A DNA stretch of 64,000 nt, taken from Falciphora oryzae. Its lineage: Eukaryota; Ascomycota; Sordariomycetes; Magnaporthales; Magnaporthaceae. The stretch lies in assembly GCA_000733355.1 (NCBI GenBank), contig JNVV01000001.1, positions 2,686,219 through 2,750,218 of the forward strand, given 5' to 3'. Made by a program: the position numbers and the translations under genes. Each line of letters starts with the position of its first letter. The stretch's first letter is position 1. Below the pieces are notes generated by a model. That model ran no database searches. It was not told the origin of the DNA and saw only the letters and a program-made list of their open reading frames with translations. Shown here piece by piece: positions 1 to 9,780 of this stretch.

Positions 1-408
1 CCAGGAGGGAAGAAGGAAGGAGGAGACGAAGGCTGGGGGGTGAGGCGTCGCGAAGAACCAAGAAGACATGGTGATTGTAATACTACTGCTGAATAAGTAT
101 TTATCCCTTGGAATCCTGTATGGACTGAAAGATAAAAGCTTGAAACGACAATGACCGCAATATTGTTAAAAAAAAAAAAAAAAAAAAAAGGGACAGGAAT
201 TCGAAGAAAATCCGGAAATGATGCTACTACGTGGGTGTAGTTTGTTTGAGAGGTCGTAAATGGAGCATATAAGGACGGTCCCTCCAGGGTAGTGCTGTAT
301 ATGTGCATTCTCGGCCAGTCAAAACGCTGGAACAGTTTAACCGTGCCACCAAAAACGCACAGAAAGTTAAAAAAGAAAAAAAAGAAAAAAAAAAAAACGA
401 GAACTCAA
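1..408 (+). promoter_or_regulatory. Upstream region of qa-2
   Basis: This is non-coding sequence before the 3-dehydroquinase start. It holds a near-consensus QA-1F activator site at 91-106, a 22-base A run at 168-189, a TATA-like TATAAGG at 268-274 about 140 bp before the start codon, and a broken A-rich leader at 368-397 just before the ATG. No gene is seen here. In Neurospora qa-x lies on this side; it would be outside the window. Confidence 0.6.
91..106 (+). promoter_or_regulatory. QA-1F (quinate activator) binding site
   Basis: The sequence gaataagtatttatcc matches the Neurospora qa activator consensus GGRTAARYRYTTATCC at 15 of 16 positions; only the second base differs. It lies about 300 bp upstream of the qa-2 start codon. 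In Neurospora this 16-bp partly symmetric site binds the Zn2Cys6 activator QA-1F and is needed for induction by quinic acid. The consensus is recalled from the literature and the match was made by eye. Confidence 0.75.
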
Positions 409-864
409 ATGTCCAAGAAAATCCTCCTCATCAACGGGCCCAACCTCAATCTCCTGGGGACCCGGGAGCCGCAAGTCTACGGCACCACGACCCTGGACGA
501 CGTGGTGACTCTCGCCAGGGAAAAGGCAGAATCGCTCGGTGCCTCGCTCGAGGCCTTCCAGTCCAACCACGAGGGCGCCATCGTCGACCGGATCCAAGAG
601 GCGCGGACGCAGGGCGTGACGGCCGTCGTGATCAACCCGGCCGCCTACACGCACACGAGCGTGGCCATCCGGGACGCCATCCTCGGCGTGGGGATCCCGT
701 TTGTCGAGGTGCACATCTCCAACGTGCACGCCCGGGAGCCATTCCGCAAGCACAGCCACCTCAGCGACAAGGCGGAAGCCGTAATCTGCGGCCTGGGTGT
801 TTATGGATATGAGGCGGCTATCGAGTTTGTGGTGAAGCATATGAAGGAGAAGTCATCGAGTTGA
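409..864 (+). CDS. qa-2: Catabolic type II 3-dehydroquinate dehydratase
   Basis: The 151-residue, single-exon product dehydrates 3-dehydroquinate to 3-dehydroshikimate in cytosolic quinate catabolism. Type II DHQase motifs appear in order: [13 protein letters not shown] with the conserved Arg of the flexible loop (about 8-20), FQSNHEG (about 48-54), [16 protein letters not shown] (about 79-94) and [17 protein letters not shown] (about 102-118), which carries the catalytic His. The length fits QutE/Qa-2 proteins (about 150-175). The ATG at 409 is chosen because the family sequence begins there; in-frame sequence further upstream is Lys-rich translation of the A-rich leader. The downstream neighbour qa-4 converges on it with a gap of about 170 bp. 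Order and orientation with qa-4 and qa-3 match the Neurospora qa cluster, so the catabolic assignment is firm. Confidence 0.95.
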   Translation: MSKKILLINGPNLNLLGTREPQVYGTTTLDDVVTLAREKAESLGASLEAFQSNHEGAIVDRIQEARTQGVTAVVINPAAYTHTSVAIRDAILGVGIPFVEVHISNVHAREPFRKHSHLSDKAEAVICGLGVYGYEAAIEFVVKHMKEKSSS

Positions 865-1031
865 AGTGGGATTGAGATGCTCGTTTCGATGATTAGACGG
901 AAAAAAGAGGCACTTGATAGTTGGAAGCGAAACGCTTGTAGCTGGATACACATACTACAAATGGCATAGAAATACTATAAAACAATGTGTGTGAAGAAGA
1001 GATTAATCGTCGATGGAAAGAAAAAAAACAC

Positions 1032-2135
1032 TCATAGCCGGCTATAGTGTTGACGTGCAGCGGCAGAAACGTCATCGACCTGATCACCGGTCGCAACAAT
1101 CTCCGCTTGGCCGTCCCCTGTGCTCATGTCGGCGCAAAGCCGCTCCCACGACTCGGCGCCTCTCCTCGCCAGCTCTTCAGGCACTGCAGGGTCCGTGTCG
1201 TTCATGCGCCGATTGAACAGCTCCAGGCTGACCCAGCCCTCGAAGCCCAGCCCCTGGAAGATGGCAGCGGAAATGTCTCGGACGGGGAGATATGCGCCCT
1301 GGTCCTCCTCGCGGTAGAACAGCCTGCAGTTCCGCGACCAGCTCATGCGCGGCGGCTGATCTGGCGCGTAGAACCGGTGGCCCTCGACCAGCGGGCCGTC
1401 TGGCAGGCGCTCGCCGTCGACGACCTGGACGTAGAAGACCTTGTCGACGTCGACGGTGCGCAGCAGGTGCGCCATGGACTCCTCCACGGCGGCGTCGCAG
1501 TCGCTCGTGCGGCCGGACGGGTGAGCCGGGTCGGCGTAGATGCGGGCGGCCATGTTGAAGGTGTCGAGGCAGATTCCCAGGTTCGGCCTGTCCGCGGCCT
1601 GCACCGCGGCCCAGCAGGCCTCCCAGGTGTCGACGCGGGTACCCCAAGCGAGCGCCTCGTACGTTAGGCGCAGCGGCGGGTCAGCGGCGGCGGCGAGGTC
1701 GGCTGCGGCGCGCAAGTCCGCCGCGATAAGGTCCCCGTCGGCGCTGACCTGGTCCTCCGGCAGGAACGAGGACGGGATGGCGATGAGGTCGGTGCCCAGG
1801 GCGTGCGCGAGGTCGACCCAGTGCGCCAGCTCGGCGAGCCGCCGGGCGTGCGCGGCGCGGTCGACGAGCCCCTCGTAGTGCATGAAGGGCTGCAGGCACA
1901 CGATCTCGAGGCCGAGCGCGACGCACATGCCGCGGACCATGGACGCGGCGTGGATGCGCTGGGCCGGGGTGCTGCTGCCGCCGGCGAGGCGGTCGGCGAC
2001 GTCGAGGAGGTCCTCGTGCCAGAGCTCGATGCTCCTGTACCCGTGCTTGCTGGCCAGCTGGAGCCGCCGCTCCAGGGTGTGGCCGGCGAAGCAGCGGCCC
2101 AGGGACATGGTGCTTATTGCTAGCTGGCAGCGCAT
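1032..2135 (-). CDS. qa-4: 3-dehydroshikimate dehydratase
   Basis: The 367-residue product converts 3-dehydroshikimate to protocatechuate, the exit from the quinate pathway toward the beta-ketoadipate route. It is an AP-endonuclease-2-type TIM barrel (sugar phosphate isomerase-like). It begins MRCQLAISTMSLGRC with the barrel strand SIELWHEDL. Candidate metal ligands occur in the usual order: Glu in LTYEAL, Asp in CLDTFN, Gln in YVQVVDGE and Glu in SLELFNR. The frame is open to an ATG at 2273, but the family-conserved start is at 2135, and Neurospora Qa-4 is about 359 residues. There are no introns. The gene is divergent from qa-3 across a 1.07-kb shared promoter region. Confidence 0.93.
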   Translation of the reverse strand: MRCQLAISTMSLGRCFAGHTLERRLQLASKHGYRSIELWHEDLLDVADRLAGGSSTPAQRIHAASMVRGMCVALGLEIVCLQPFMHYEGLVDRAAHARRLAELAHWVDLAHALGTDLIAIPSSFLPEDQVSADGDLIAADLRAAADLAAAADPPLRLTYEALAWGTRVDTWEACWAAVQAADRPNLGICLDTFNMAARIYADPAHPSGRTSDCDAAVEESMAHLLRTVDVDKVFYVQVVDGERLPDGPLVEGHRFYAPDQPPRMSWSRNCRLFYREEDQGAYLPVRDISAAIFQGLGFEGWVSLELFNRRMNDTDPAVPEELARRGAESWERLCADMSTGDGQAEIVATGDQVDDVSAAARQHYSRL

Positions 2136-3205
2136 GGTGTTGGTGGTGAGGGTGGCTGCGGCGTGGCGGGAGGTGTCTGCTGGCTGCTGGACCTTGGGGA
2201 GCCTTCCAAAGCTAGTGACTGTTGACGGACTGCTGGACCAGAGAGAATGCAGGTAACTGAACATTTCGATCAAGGGAGATACTTGAAGATTCGGCTCCTA
2301 GCTGCCTAGTCGTTTGTGTACAAGTGATGGACTTCTGGGCCTAACCCCTGAGTCTGGCCATGGAGCTATGGAAGCGTCCTGGAACGGCATCATGGCACGC
2401 AGCGCTGCCTTCACATATCTTTACCTACAGCTTCCAACCTCCACGACTGTTATTTCCAGGACACCGCTGGACCGCGGCCTTCAACAACCGAAGATAAGCG
2501 GTTGCTCAGGGTGTTGTGGGTGGCCCAGGCCTGCAGCTAGGGGTTGCAGAGCGGCGTCCCTCCGCAGATAGGTAGGAGGGAAGCACGTGCAGACATGCTG
2601 CGTATCAGACTGATGTCATTCGCCGTGTGCGTGTGTGTGGGCGCGGATATGACACCTCCCACTGCCGCTGATCTGGGACCTCGAGGCGGACCGGATAAGA
2701 GGAACGTGGACGGGAACGTGGTGCTGGTTAAGTCTTCTTCCGCCCCGCAAGGCTTGGCGTCATGTGGGGAGTGGGGGTCCCTCGGCATCAGCGATTGCTT
2801 AGCCCGACCCCAGACCCGGGCAGCCCCCTGCCATTTTGGCCCCAGGATGGGGAAGCCAGATGGGGAAGCCAGAAGGGGAAAGACGCGTTCCCCGTCCCGA
2901 GGCCTTCGAGCCGCACCAAACAGAGGAGAACGACCTTGCAACGGTGCCGGACCCGAGTGGGCGGGTCTCTGGACGCTGAGGGGGAAGAGGCGTCGACTCT
3001 GGTCCGCACAAATCATTAATTCCTCCGGGCTCTCCCGTCTTTTTGACGTTTGGGCGCACGCCAGATACTGCATACACCTACACTTCCAGCTCCGTCTTAG
3101 ACTAAAACCAGACGCTGCCACCCGCCAGAGCAGACTCCTTCCCATTTGGCAGCGCATTAATCGCAACGCACATACTCCGGACCCGATCTCTCCCACTCCT
3201 GAATC
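2136..3205. promoter_or_regulatory. Shared qa-4/qa-3 divergent promoter region
   Basis: This stretch of about 1.07 kb separates the two divergent start codons. Only partial QA-1F-like sites are seen: 2492-2507 matches the 16-base consensus at about 11 positions, and 2693-2699 is a perfect half-site (GGATAAG). No TATA box is obvious. No protein-coding gene was recognised here. Confidence 0.4.
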
Positions 3206-4248
3206 ATGTCAACTACAGTCACCACCACGGTCGTCGCGCGGCCAGAGCTGCAGGCCCTGAGGCGAGAGACTGCCGGCCTGGAGCGCCATGGCTACCTCTT
3301 CGGCAAGAAGCTGGCACAGTCCTTCTCGCCTTTCCTCCACAAGGTCATCTACCGCGAGCTGGGCCTGAACTGGGGCCAGGTCCGTCTCGACTCCACAGAC
3401 ATGGATCTCTTCCTGAGGCTGGTGCGAGCCCCGAGCTTCTACGGTGAGCCAACCTCCCATCTCTCTCATGTACCGCAAGCTTCACCCACGCTAACTACAG
3501 TCCGCCCCTTAAAAAAGGCGCCTCGGTGACAATGCCGCACAAGGTCGCCATCATCCCCCACCTGGACGAGCTCACAGAGGAGTGCCGCGACGTCGGCGCC
3601 TGCAACACCCTCTTCCTGCGCTCCGACCCGGCGACGGGCCGCCGCCTGCTCTGCGGCGCCAACACAGACGTCATCGGCGTGCGCGAGTCATTCTACCAGA
3701 ACGTGCCCGACCCGGACGCCGTCTTCCACGGCCGCCCCGCCCTCGTCGTCGGCGGCGGCGGCGCCGCCCGCTCCGCCGTCTACGCCCTGCACCGCTGGAT
3801 GCGCGCGACCGAGATCTACGTCGTCAACCGCGACGACGCCGAGGTCGCCGCCGTCCAGCGCGAGTGCGCCGAGCGCGGCTTCGGCGCCCGCCTGCGCCAC
3901 GTCCGCACCGTTGAGGAGGCGCGCGGCCTGCCGGCGCCGGGCGCCATCGTCGCCTGCGTCCCGGACTTCCCGCCCGTCACGCCCGAGGAGAGGCGGGCCA
4001 GGGACGTGATCCGCGAGTTCCTGGACAAGCCAGAGAAGGGCGCCATGCTCGAGATGTGCTACAACCCCACCCCTTACACCGAGCTGGGCGCCATCGCAGA
4101 GGAAGCCGGCTGGCAGGTCATCCTGGGAACCGAGGCGCTGATCTGGCAGGGCATCGCGCAGGACAGGTACTGGACCGGACAGGAGCTGCGGCCCGAGACT
4201 GTCAAGGTCGTCCAGCAGGCCATTGCCTCTAGGCTGCCCAAGCGATAG
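3206..4248 (+). CDS. qa-3: Quinate/shikimate 5-dehydrogenase (catabolic)
   Basis: Exons are 3206-3443 and 3518-4248, giving 322 residues; Neurospora Qa-3 is about 321. The enzyme oxidises quinate to 3-dehydroquinate (or shikimate to dehydroshikimate) with NAD+ in the cytosol. The N-terminal substrate domain has [17 protein letters not shown] and, across the intron, GASVTMPHK with the catalytic Lys. The C-terminal Rossmann domain has [15 protein letters not shown] and VVNRD. The intron begins GTGAGC and has a CTAAC branch point at 3491. Frame requires the acceptor AAG at 3517, not the CAG at 3500, which lies too close to the branch point and would cause an early stop. The gene is co-regulated with qa-4 in Neurospora, and the divergent arrangement is conserved here. 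Confidence 0.93.
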
Positions 4249-4563
4249 ATGGCTGTTCATTCCTCTGTTTTCGGTTTTGATGTTATGTAATCATGAGGTC
4301 ATGCTTTTTTTACTAGCGGTATATATCAGAGTTATCTTGTACATAACTATACATTGGCAATGATCATTTTTCACAGCGTGCAATAATTACAAATAGCTTC
4401 AGCCATGCCATGTGAGCCCATGCCCAGTCATCCATAAGAATACCTATCCGCTGCTGGTAACAGCACCGGTTTCCGTCGAAAAGAGCCGGGTTTACCCGTA
4501 TTCGTTTTTAACAGGAGTTACTATGTAATCCTACCTTTATTGGTAGGAGTAGGTACTCCTATA
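4249..4563. other. Short intergenic, qa-3 to transposon
   Basis: This is the qa-3 3' flank, AT-richer than the coding DNA, ending at the TA target duplication of the transposon. No permease or regulator coding sequence is visible. Confidence 0.5.
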
Positions 4564-4607
4564 AGTCGGTGCACCCCCTGTCCGCGCACCCCCCTGTCCG
4601 CGCACTA
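4564..4607 (+). repeat. Left terminal inverted repeat of pogo-type element
   Basis: These 44 bases match the reverse complement of 6373-6416 exactly. Inside the repeat, a unit of about 15 bases (GCACCCCCTGTCCGC, with one extra C in the second copy) occurs twice in direct orientation. Such sub-terminal direct repeats are possible transposase binding sites. Confidence 0.95.
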
Positions 4608-4661
4608 GCTTAGGAAATAGCCTCAACAACAACGATATCTTTGTGATGCTAAAGAATAAGG

Positions 4662-6305
4662 CTATCCAATAACAATAATCTCATCCTGTATATCATCCTG
4701 TTCAGCTTCTTCCGGAGATTCCAATGGTGCTTCTGGATCCATTAAAATCCCCCGTCTTTGCAGGTAAACCTGCCTCCCAGATACGAATGTCTGGTTGGGA
4801 TCCGGAATAACCCTCTTCCTTTTTCTTTTTTGTACTGCCTCCAACTGTGCCTCCAGCGCTTTGATTTTTTGGGAGGCTGTAGTGATTTCCAAATCCTTTA
4901 GTTCAAAGCCCTTCCGGATTTTCCTAAACCACAGCCGCTTCGTGGGGGTAGTTGGGATAGTGCGGGAAAAATCCTCGATTTGGCTGGCCAACTCCCGAGT
5001 TTTTTTAGGGGTCCCCCAGTCTTTTTTGGCAGCGGTTGGTAGTTTAGGGGATTGTTGCTTTGCTTTTCTTTTGTGCGGAATAACGGGGGCAGGCTTAGGG
5101 GCATTGTTATTGTTGTTTTCGAGCAAAAGCCGGCTCATAAGGGGTTTCGCCATATTAACCGGCCATAACCCCGATGCTTTCCAACCCGATTTGATATTGG
5201 CTTCGATAACGGCTTTGTTTCGTGCGCTTCGATAAGCTATAAGAAACTCTCGTTTCCCGACTGCCGTAAAACAGCAGAAAAGTGCCTAGCCCATAATAAT
5301 AGCCCGATATTGTGATTTAAGGGGTAAATAAATTGATAAGTCGAGTGGTTGAAGAACGTGAGATGTATGGGCAGGCAAATATAGGAGAAAAACGTCGTTC
5401 TAATAGCAAAGAAATTGGAAACGCTTTGTAACGTGTGATCCGTGGCCGTCGAGGATCAGGAGACGGGGGCCGGGGGGGTCCGGCCGGGTCCCTGGGAGGA
5501 AGACTTTTTGCAGCCATTCTATGGCCGCACGGTCTGTAGTCCAGCCGTTATCCGTACAGGTGAATTCCCAATCTTCGAATTGGCCGTTTCTGTCCGGAAA
5601 CCATTGGTCTTGCACATGCTTTCCTTCAAAAATGATAAGGGGCCGTTGCTTAACCCCTGTTGCCGAAACGCATTCGATGAAGGAGGTCCATTGCCGTGAT
5701 CCCGGCTCTTTTCTGTGCAACGGCCGGGTCCCCGCGAGTCCTAAAACAAGCCCGTTGCCGGTCCTGCCCTTTTGGAGACCGCCCTCATCCATATTGTGGC
5801 GGTTTTGAGGGGGGATTTCCTTAATCTCAGGGATATCTAGCTTTCGCCACCATTCCGTAATTATTTCCGTAGTGGCACCGTTTATACGGGCTTTTTCCAT
5901 AGCTTTGCCTCTGTGGACTTGGATCTCTGGATTCCGGGCCAAAAATCCGGCTGCCTAACGCTTCCCAAGGGGTGCTTTATCGCCTGCCGTATGGAGGATC
6001 TCTTGCGCATAATAACGCAATTCTCCGTGGGTTGGGGGAAGCCCTAGGGCGGCCTGGATGGCTACCCATTTGGCCAGGTGTTTTTCTTGCACCGCGGAAA
6101 GCCGTTGGAACCGCTCTTGTGCTTGCTGATAGGGCTCGGCCCCTTTAATGCGGCCTCGTAGGGTGGACTCAGGTATCCCCTGATCAAAGGCGGCCGCCCG
6201 CCGGGACCAGCCCTTTCGCATTAAGGCGAAGGCCTCGGCGACGTTTTCTTCTGTCCAGCCCTTTTGCATCGACTTGGCTACAGAATGCACCAAAAATGAA
6301 GTCAA
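4662..6305 (-). pseudogene. Pogo/Fot1-type transposase with three TAG stops
   Basis: One uninterrupted frame of 547 codons reads from 6305 to 4662, close to the usual Fot1 transposase length (about 540). The natural start may be the Met at 6269 (MQKGWTEENV). The N-terminal third has a psq/CENP-B helix-turn-helix (GWSRRAAAFDQGIPESTLRG). The DDE domain shows HNMDEGG, ILDGHGSH and LQPLDLS, supplying the three catalytic acidic residues. The C-terminus is Lys-rich with a predicted coiled coil. In-frame TAG codons lie at 5955-5957 (codon 117), 5400-5402 (codon 302) and 5286-5288 (codon 340). The first fits a TGG (Trp) and the second a CAG (Gln) ancestral codon, both explained by a CpA-to-TpA change as expected from RIP. 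There are no indels. Confidence 0.9.
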
Positions 6306-6372
6306 ACGGATGAATTTTGATCAAAATATGGAAGATATAAAGTGTGCGTGGTGCCCGGGCCGAAAGATACAT

Positions 6373-6416
6373 TAGTGCGCGGACAGGGGGGTGCGCGGAC
6401 AGGGGGTGCACCGACT
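6373..6416 (-). repeat. Right terminal inverted repeat of pogo-type element
   Basis: This is the exact inverted partner of 4564-4607, with the same doubled internal unit. It is followed by the TA duplication at 6417-6418. Confidence 0.95.
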
Positions 6417-6666
6417 TAGACCGGGAAATATCCAAATAGGACGAATAATGATCTATCGATTTAAGGAATCATCTTTTTGTTATACACGGTAAAAAAGGAA
6501 TTTATTGGTAAGAAAAGGGAGCAGAAGATTAATATATATACACGAAATAAATCGCCGAATGGCCACTCCCTACTCCCTTCCTTCGGGTCCCACGGGTCCC
6601 ATAATCCCGACCCTCCGGGTTCCTCCGAGTGTATGCGCTGGACGGCGATATTTAACAACGTTCCTC

Positions 6667-9600
6667 TCAAACCCGTCTCTCTCTCAATAATCGGAACATT
6701 TCCCTTCTCACGTTCGGGTTCATGCGGCAGACCTGCTTAAGATCCTCTTCTCTCAGCACGGCGGTCTCGTCCCCATACTTATCCTCTTCAAGTGTTGTCT
6801 CGAATCGATTCTCGGCCAGGGCAACAGCGGCTTGGAATGCTAAACAGAAGTGCTAGTTAATTAAAAGAATGAGAGGTTTTCTGAGAGCATAGTCGCGTTG
6901 CTTACCGTTTCGGATCTCGCGACCGTTCCATCCTGCCTTAGTGACCTCCTGACTTTCTAGGACATATTGCCTCGCCGAGTCGCTGATGTTGATGTAGTCT
7001 CCCCTTTCTTGTTCCAGCTTGTCCAAGAACATGGACCAGATCTGGCCCACTTGTTTCCTGGTAAGACTATTGTAGCTGATGACGAAATTTATCCTGGATA
7101 TGAAGGCGCTCTCCAATTGGTCAACGCCTGATTCCGAGTTGGTTAGTACAGTGAGAAGATTTATGTCAAAAAAATCAAAAATGAGAGAAATCGTAAAGAT
7201 TACCCATAGAGAACGGAGCTGAAATAACTTTGTGCAGTGGATCATCTTGACGCCTTGTTGGAATACTAATGATCCATTTATCAAGCCAAAGTTACATTGG
7301 AGTAGGACTTACTAGTATTGGTTGTCAGGAAAAGGAGCCCGCTGTAGTACTCAATTTCTCGCAGAAAAGCTATTTGTTATCGAAAAGGACGGCGTTAGAG
7401 GGCTGATTCAGACCCATCCATCCCTCATCTCGACAAATAAGAAGGTTACTGTTAGACTGGTAGGTACCACTTACCAGAGACCAGGCTGACTCGTTTGATA
7501 TCATGATTGACGGTCGTTTCTATTAGGAAATCAACTTCGTCAAGAAGGACCACCGCGCCCCACCTATGTCCCAGCTTGAGCCAGCGCCCAAGCTTCTTTT
7601 CCATTTCGGTGTCGTCGGTGCCAATATCGCCGGGAGCCAGGGCGAGGAGCGGCCGGCCGGTAAGCTCAGCAATGCATTCGGCGGTAAATGTTTTCCCTAC
7701 GCCTGGAGGCCCATGCAGTAGGAAGATCTGGCCATTGCCCTTGCCCCGGATGTAATCTGCGCTCTAGGTTTTGTTCATCGGGTCGGTGTATTTATCCGCG
7801 AGAGACCGGATCATGGTTTTGTGTTCATCGGGCAATATGAGCATATCGTACGGGATCCTATTAGGTTTGGGTTCCCGGCAGTGCTCGACATCAATGGTGT
7901 CTGTGTTGTTGGGTTCACCGATTAGGCAAAGACAAGATGGCTTCAGTCAGCAGGTGCTAGCGGCTAGCGGCTGGTAGTAGTCACTATTAAACTCAGGCTA
8001 TATCTTCCCCTTTCGGAGACTGAAGCAGCAAAATGATGGGGACTCACTCCACTCTCGGGTCCGGAAGAGGAAGGCCTTTATCTTCTCTGGCGCGAGCAGG
8101 TATCGGAGCCTGAGTGTCTCAGGGTCGCACACTCTGGACATTTCTTTCACGTCGTCCAAGGGTATCTCCTCAAAATCCCTCCATCTCCCGATAGGCTTTT
8201 GGAGACGTCTCTTGAAGAGAGTGTTGAACGGATTCTCTCGTCGTCTCCTCCGCGTCTGATCTCTCCCATCAAAGATCCGCTCGGTTTGCCTGATGCTTGT
8301 GTTCATCTTGTCTTCTTTATCGGGCATGTGTCCTCTCTCTCTCCCCACCACTAGCCTCGGACTGCCTTCAGTTGACGAAACCTCGTACCACGACAGCGGG
8401 TCAGCGAACGCTTTGCCGTGGTAGCGCTTCTGGATTATGTGATGGGCGTGAAACGTGTTAGCAGAACCGTCTTTATGTCAGGCTCATCTTTGTCAAAAGC
8501 CTCACCGAGACAGGTCCATGACGAAGGGGGCCCTCGTAATCGACGCACTGGCCGTGAAGCATGTTAAACCATCGCTTCCCTCGCTCTTCCAGTTGACCCC
8601 GGAGCTTTCCCCGATCCAGCCTGTCCCATATCTCACATGGAATCACTTCTAGTGAGAATATCTCTCTGTCGTCCGTGAATGGGGTAATCTCAGCAAGCTC
8701 TTTGCGTCTCCTGACTGTTTGAATGCCGAAGTCGTAGTCAAGGCACCACATTTCCACAATGCAGCTGTCCAGTCTATCGAGGTCGCCAGAAAAGGCGCCA
8801 TCTCCATCCGTTTCTACGGATTCCAAGACATATGCGAGCATACGCTTCTCTCTCCTGACGTATACAATGCTGCCCGGCACTAGCAGCATCCAAAGCATGC
8901 GAAAAGTGCATCTGGGGGTGTCGCGTGCGTGCAGTTCACGTTCGTTGTCCATTCGCTCTTCCACGGTCTCGGCCATGAACTTGAGGACGATGCCGAGATC
9001 AGTTGAGGCTTCCGAAGTCGTCTTGAGGTCATGATGGGGGGTCTCGTCAGTTGCGCCCGCGGCAAGGAGCTTGTCCAGCTCCTGCTTCCTCTCCTTGAGG
9101 GTATCAAGGTGGTGCGTGATCAGGGAGAAGGGCTCCGGCAGTTCAAGCCGCTCGGGGCCAAGGTTGAATCCGGGGTCGTATGTGAGGACTGATTTGAGCG
9201 TTTGGATGAACGGCGAGCTCTCAATGACGAGAATGGTGTTCTTCAGCTCAATAGGGCGCATCCGGGCATTGTGCGCAATATCAAACAAGGTGCCCCAAGG
9301 GGATCTGCTGTTCATGTAGTGATCCATGTCTTCGTGGGCGCGTTCGTTGGCAGTTCGAACCAGCGAGATCAGCTGGAACTTGGACGCTTTGGTCGTTGGA
9401 GGTGGATGCAGTCCCATCTTCCGTGCTTCCAATATCTCCTTCCCAGGGTCAAACCTCGTGGGCCAGTCGATTTCCGCGAAGATTTCGTCGTCGATGTTAC
9501 GAAACTCGGCCCGGAAGCCAAAACCCGAATCCCGAGTATTGTGCTCGCCTCCACGATCCTCTTCATTGGCGACGGCATGGTTGGATTTAGACTTGATGTA

Positions 9601-9780
9601 GAGCCGCCGAGCGCGCTCATACTCGTTTTCAGGAGGGCCTGGCGGGGATGCGTCCCGAGCAGGCAGCCTTGAGCCCGATCCTGATGCTGATGTTGCTCTT
9701 GATCTTGGAGATGGGCTCCTTCTCGGGTAATGCCTCCGCGCAAAATCTCCGGTGGCAATATCCATCTGATGCGACGACAC
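6667..9780 (-). pseudogene. DUF7025-type fungal AAA ATPase, one in-frame TAG
   Basis: Six exons were reconstructed on the minus strand: 8506-9780, 8048-8429, 7475-7900, 7313-7369, 6906-7127 and 6667-6839 (845 codons). All junctions keep frame and have GT-AG ends. The protein resembles the fungal AAA ATPases with an N-terminal DUF7025-like region (about 100-600) after an Arg/Ser/Pro-rich disordered tail. The AAA core has Walker A GPPGVGKT (about 616-623), Walker B VVLLDEVD, a sensor-1 stretch LLFLTTNT and an arginine-finger-like ISRIN. Codon 598 (7764-7766) is TAG in MNKT-stop-SADYIRGKG, where relatives usually have Trp, so a TGG-to-TAG change is likely. Nothing else breaks the gene. It could be a young pseudogene, a strain polymorphism or a sequence error. 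The cellular role of this family is not established. Confidence 0.82.

Larger units (their letters stand above)
4564..6416 (-). mobile_element. Pogo/Fot1-type Tc1-mariner DNA transposon (defective)
   Basis: The 1853-bp element is bounded by perfect 44-bp terminal inverted repeats and flanked on both sides by TA (4562-4563 and 6417-6418), the standard Tc1/mariner target duplication. It carries one transposase frame on the minus strand with an N-terminal helix-turn-helix/CENP-B region and a DDE domain. That frame contains three in-frame TAG codons and no frameshift. Intact termini and duplication suggest fairly recent insertion next to the qa genes. As it stands it cannot encode a full transposase, but its ends could still be mobilised by an active relative. 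Confidence 0.93.

Noticed and set aside
1177..1926. Long open frames overlapping qa-4 on both strands
   Set aside because: They are shadows caused by GC-rich third positions; they have no motif, while the qa-4 frame has family-wide similarity.
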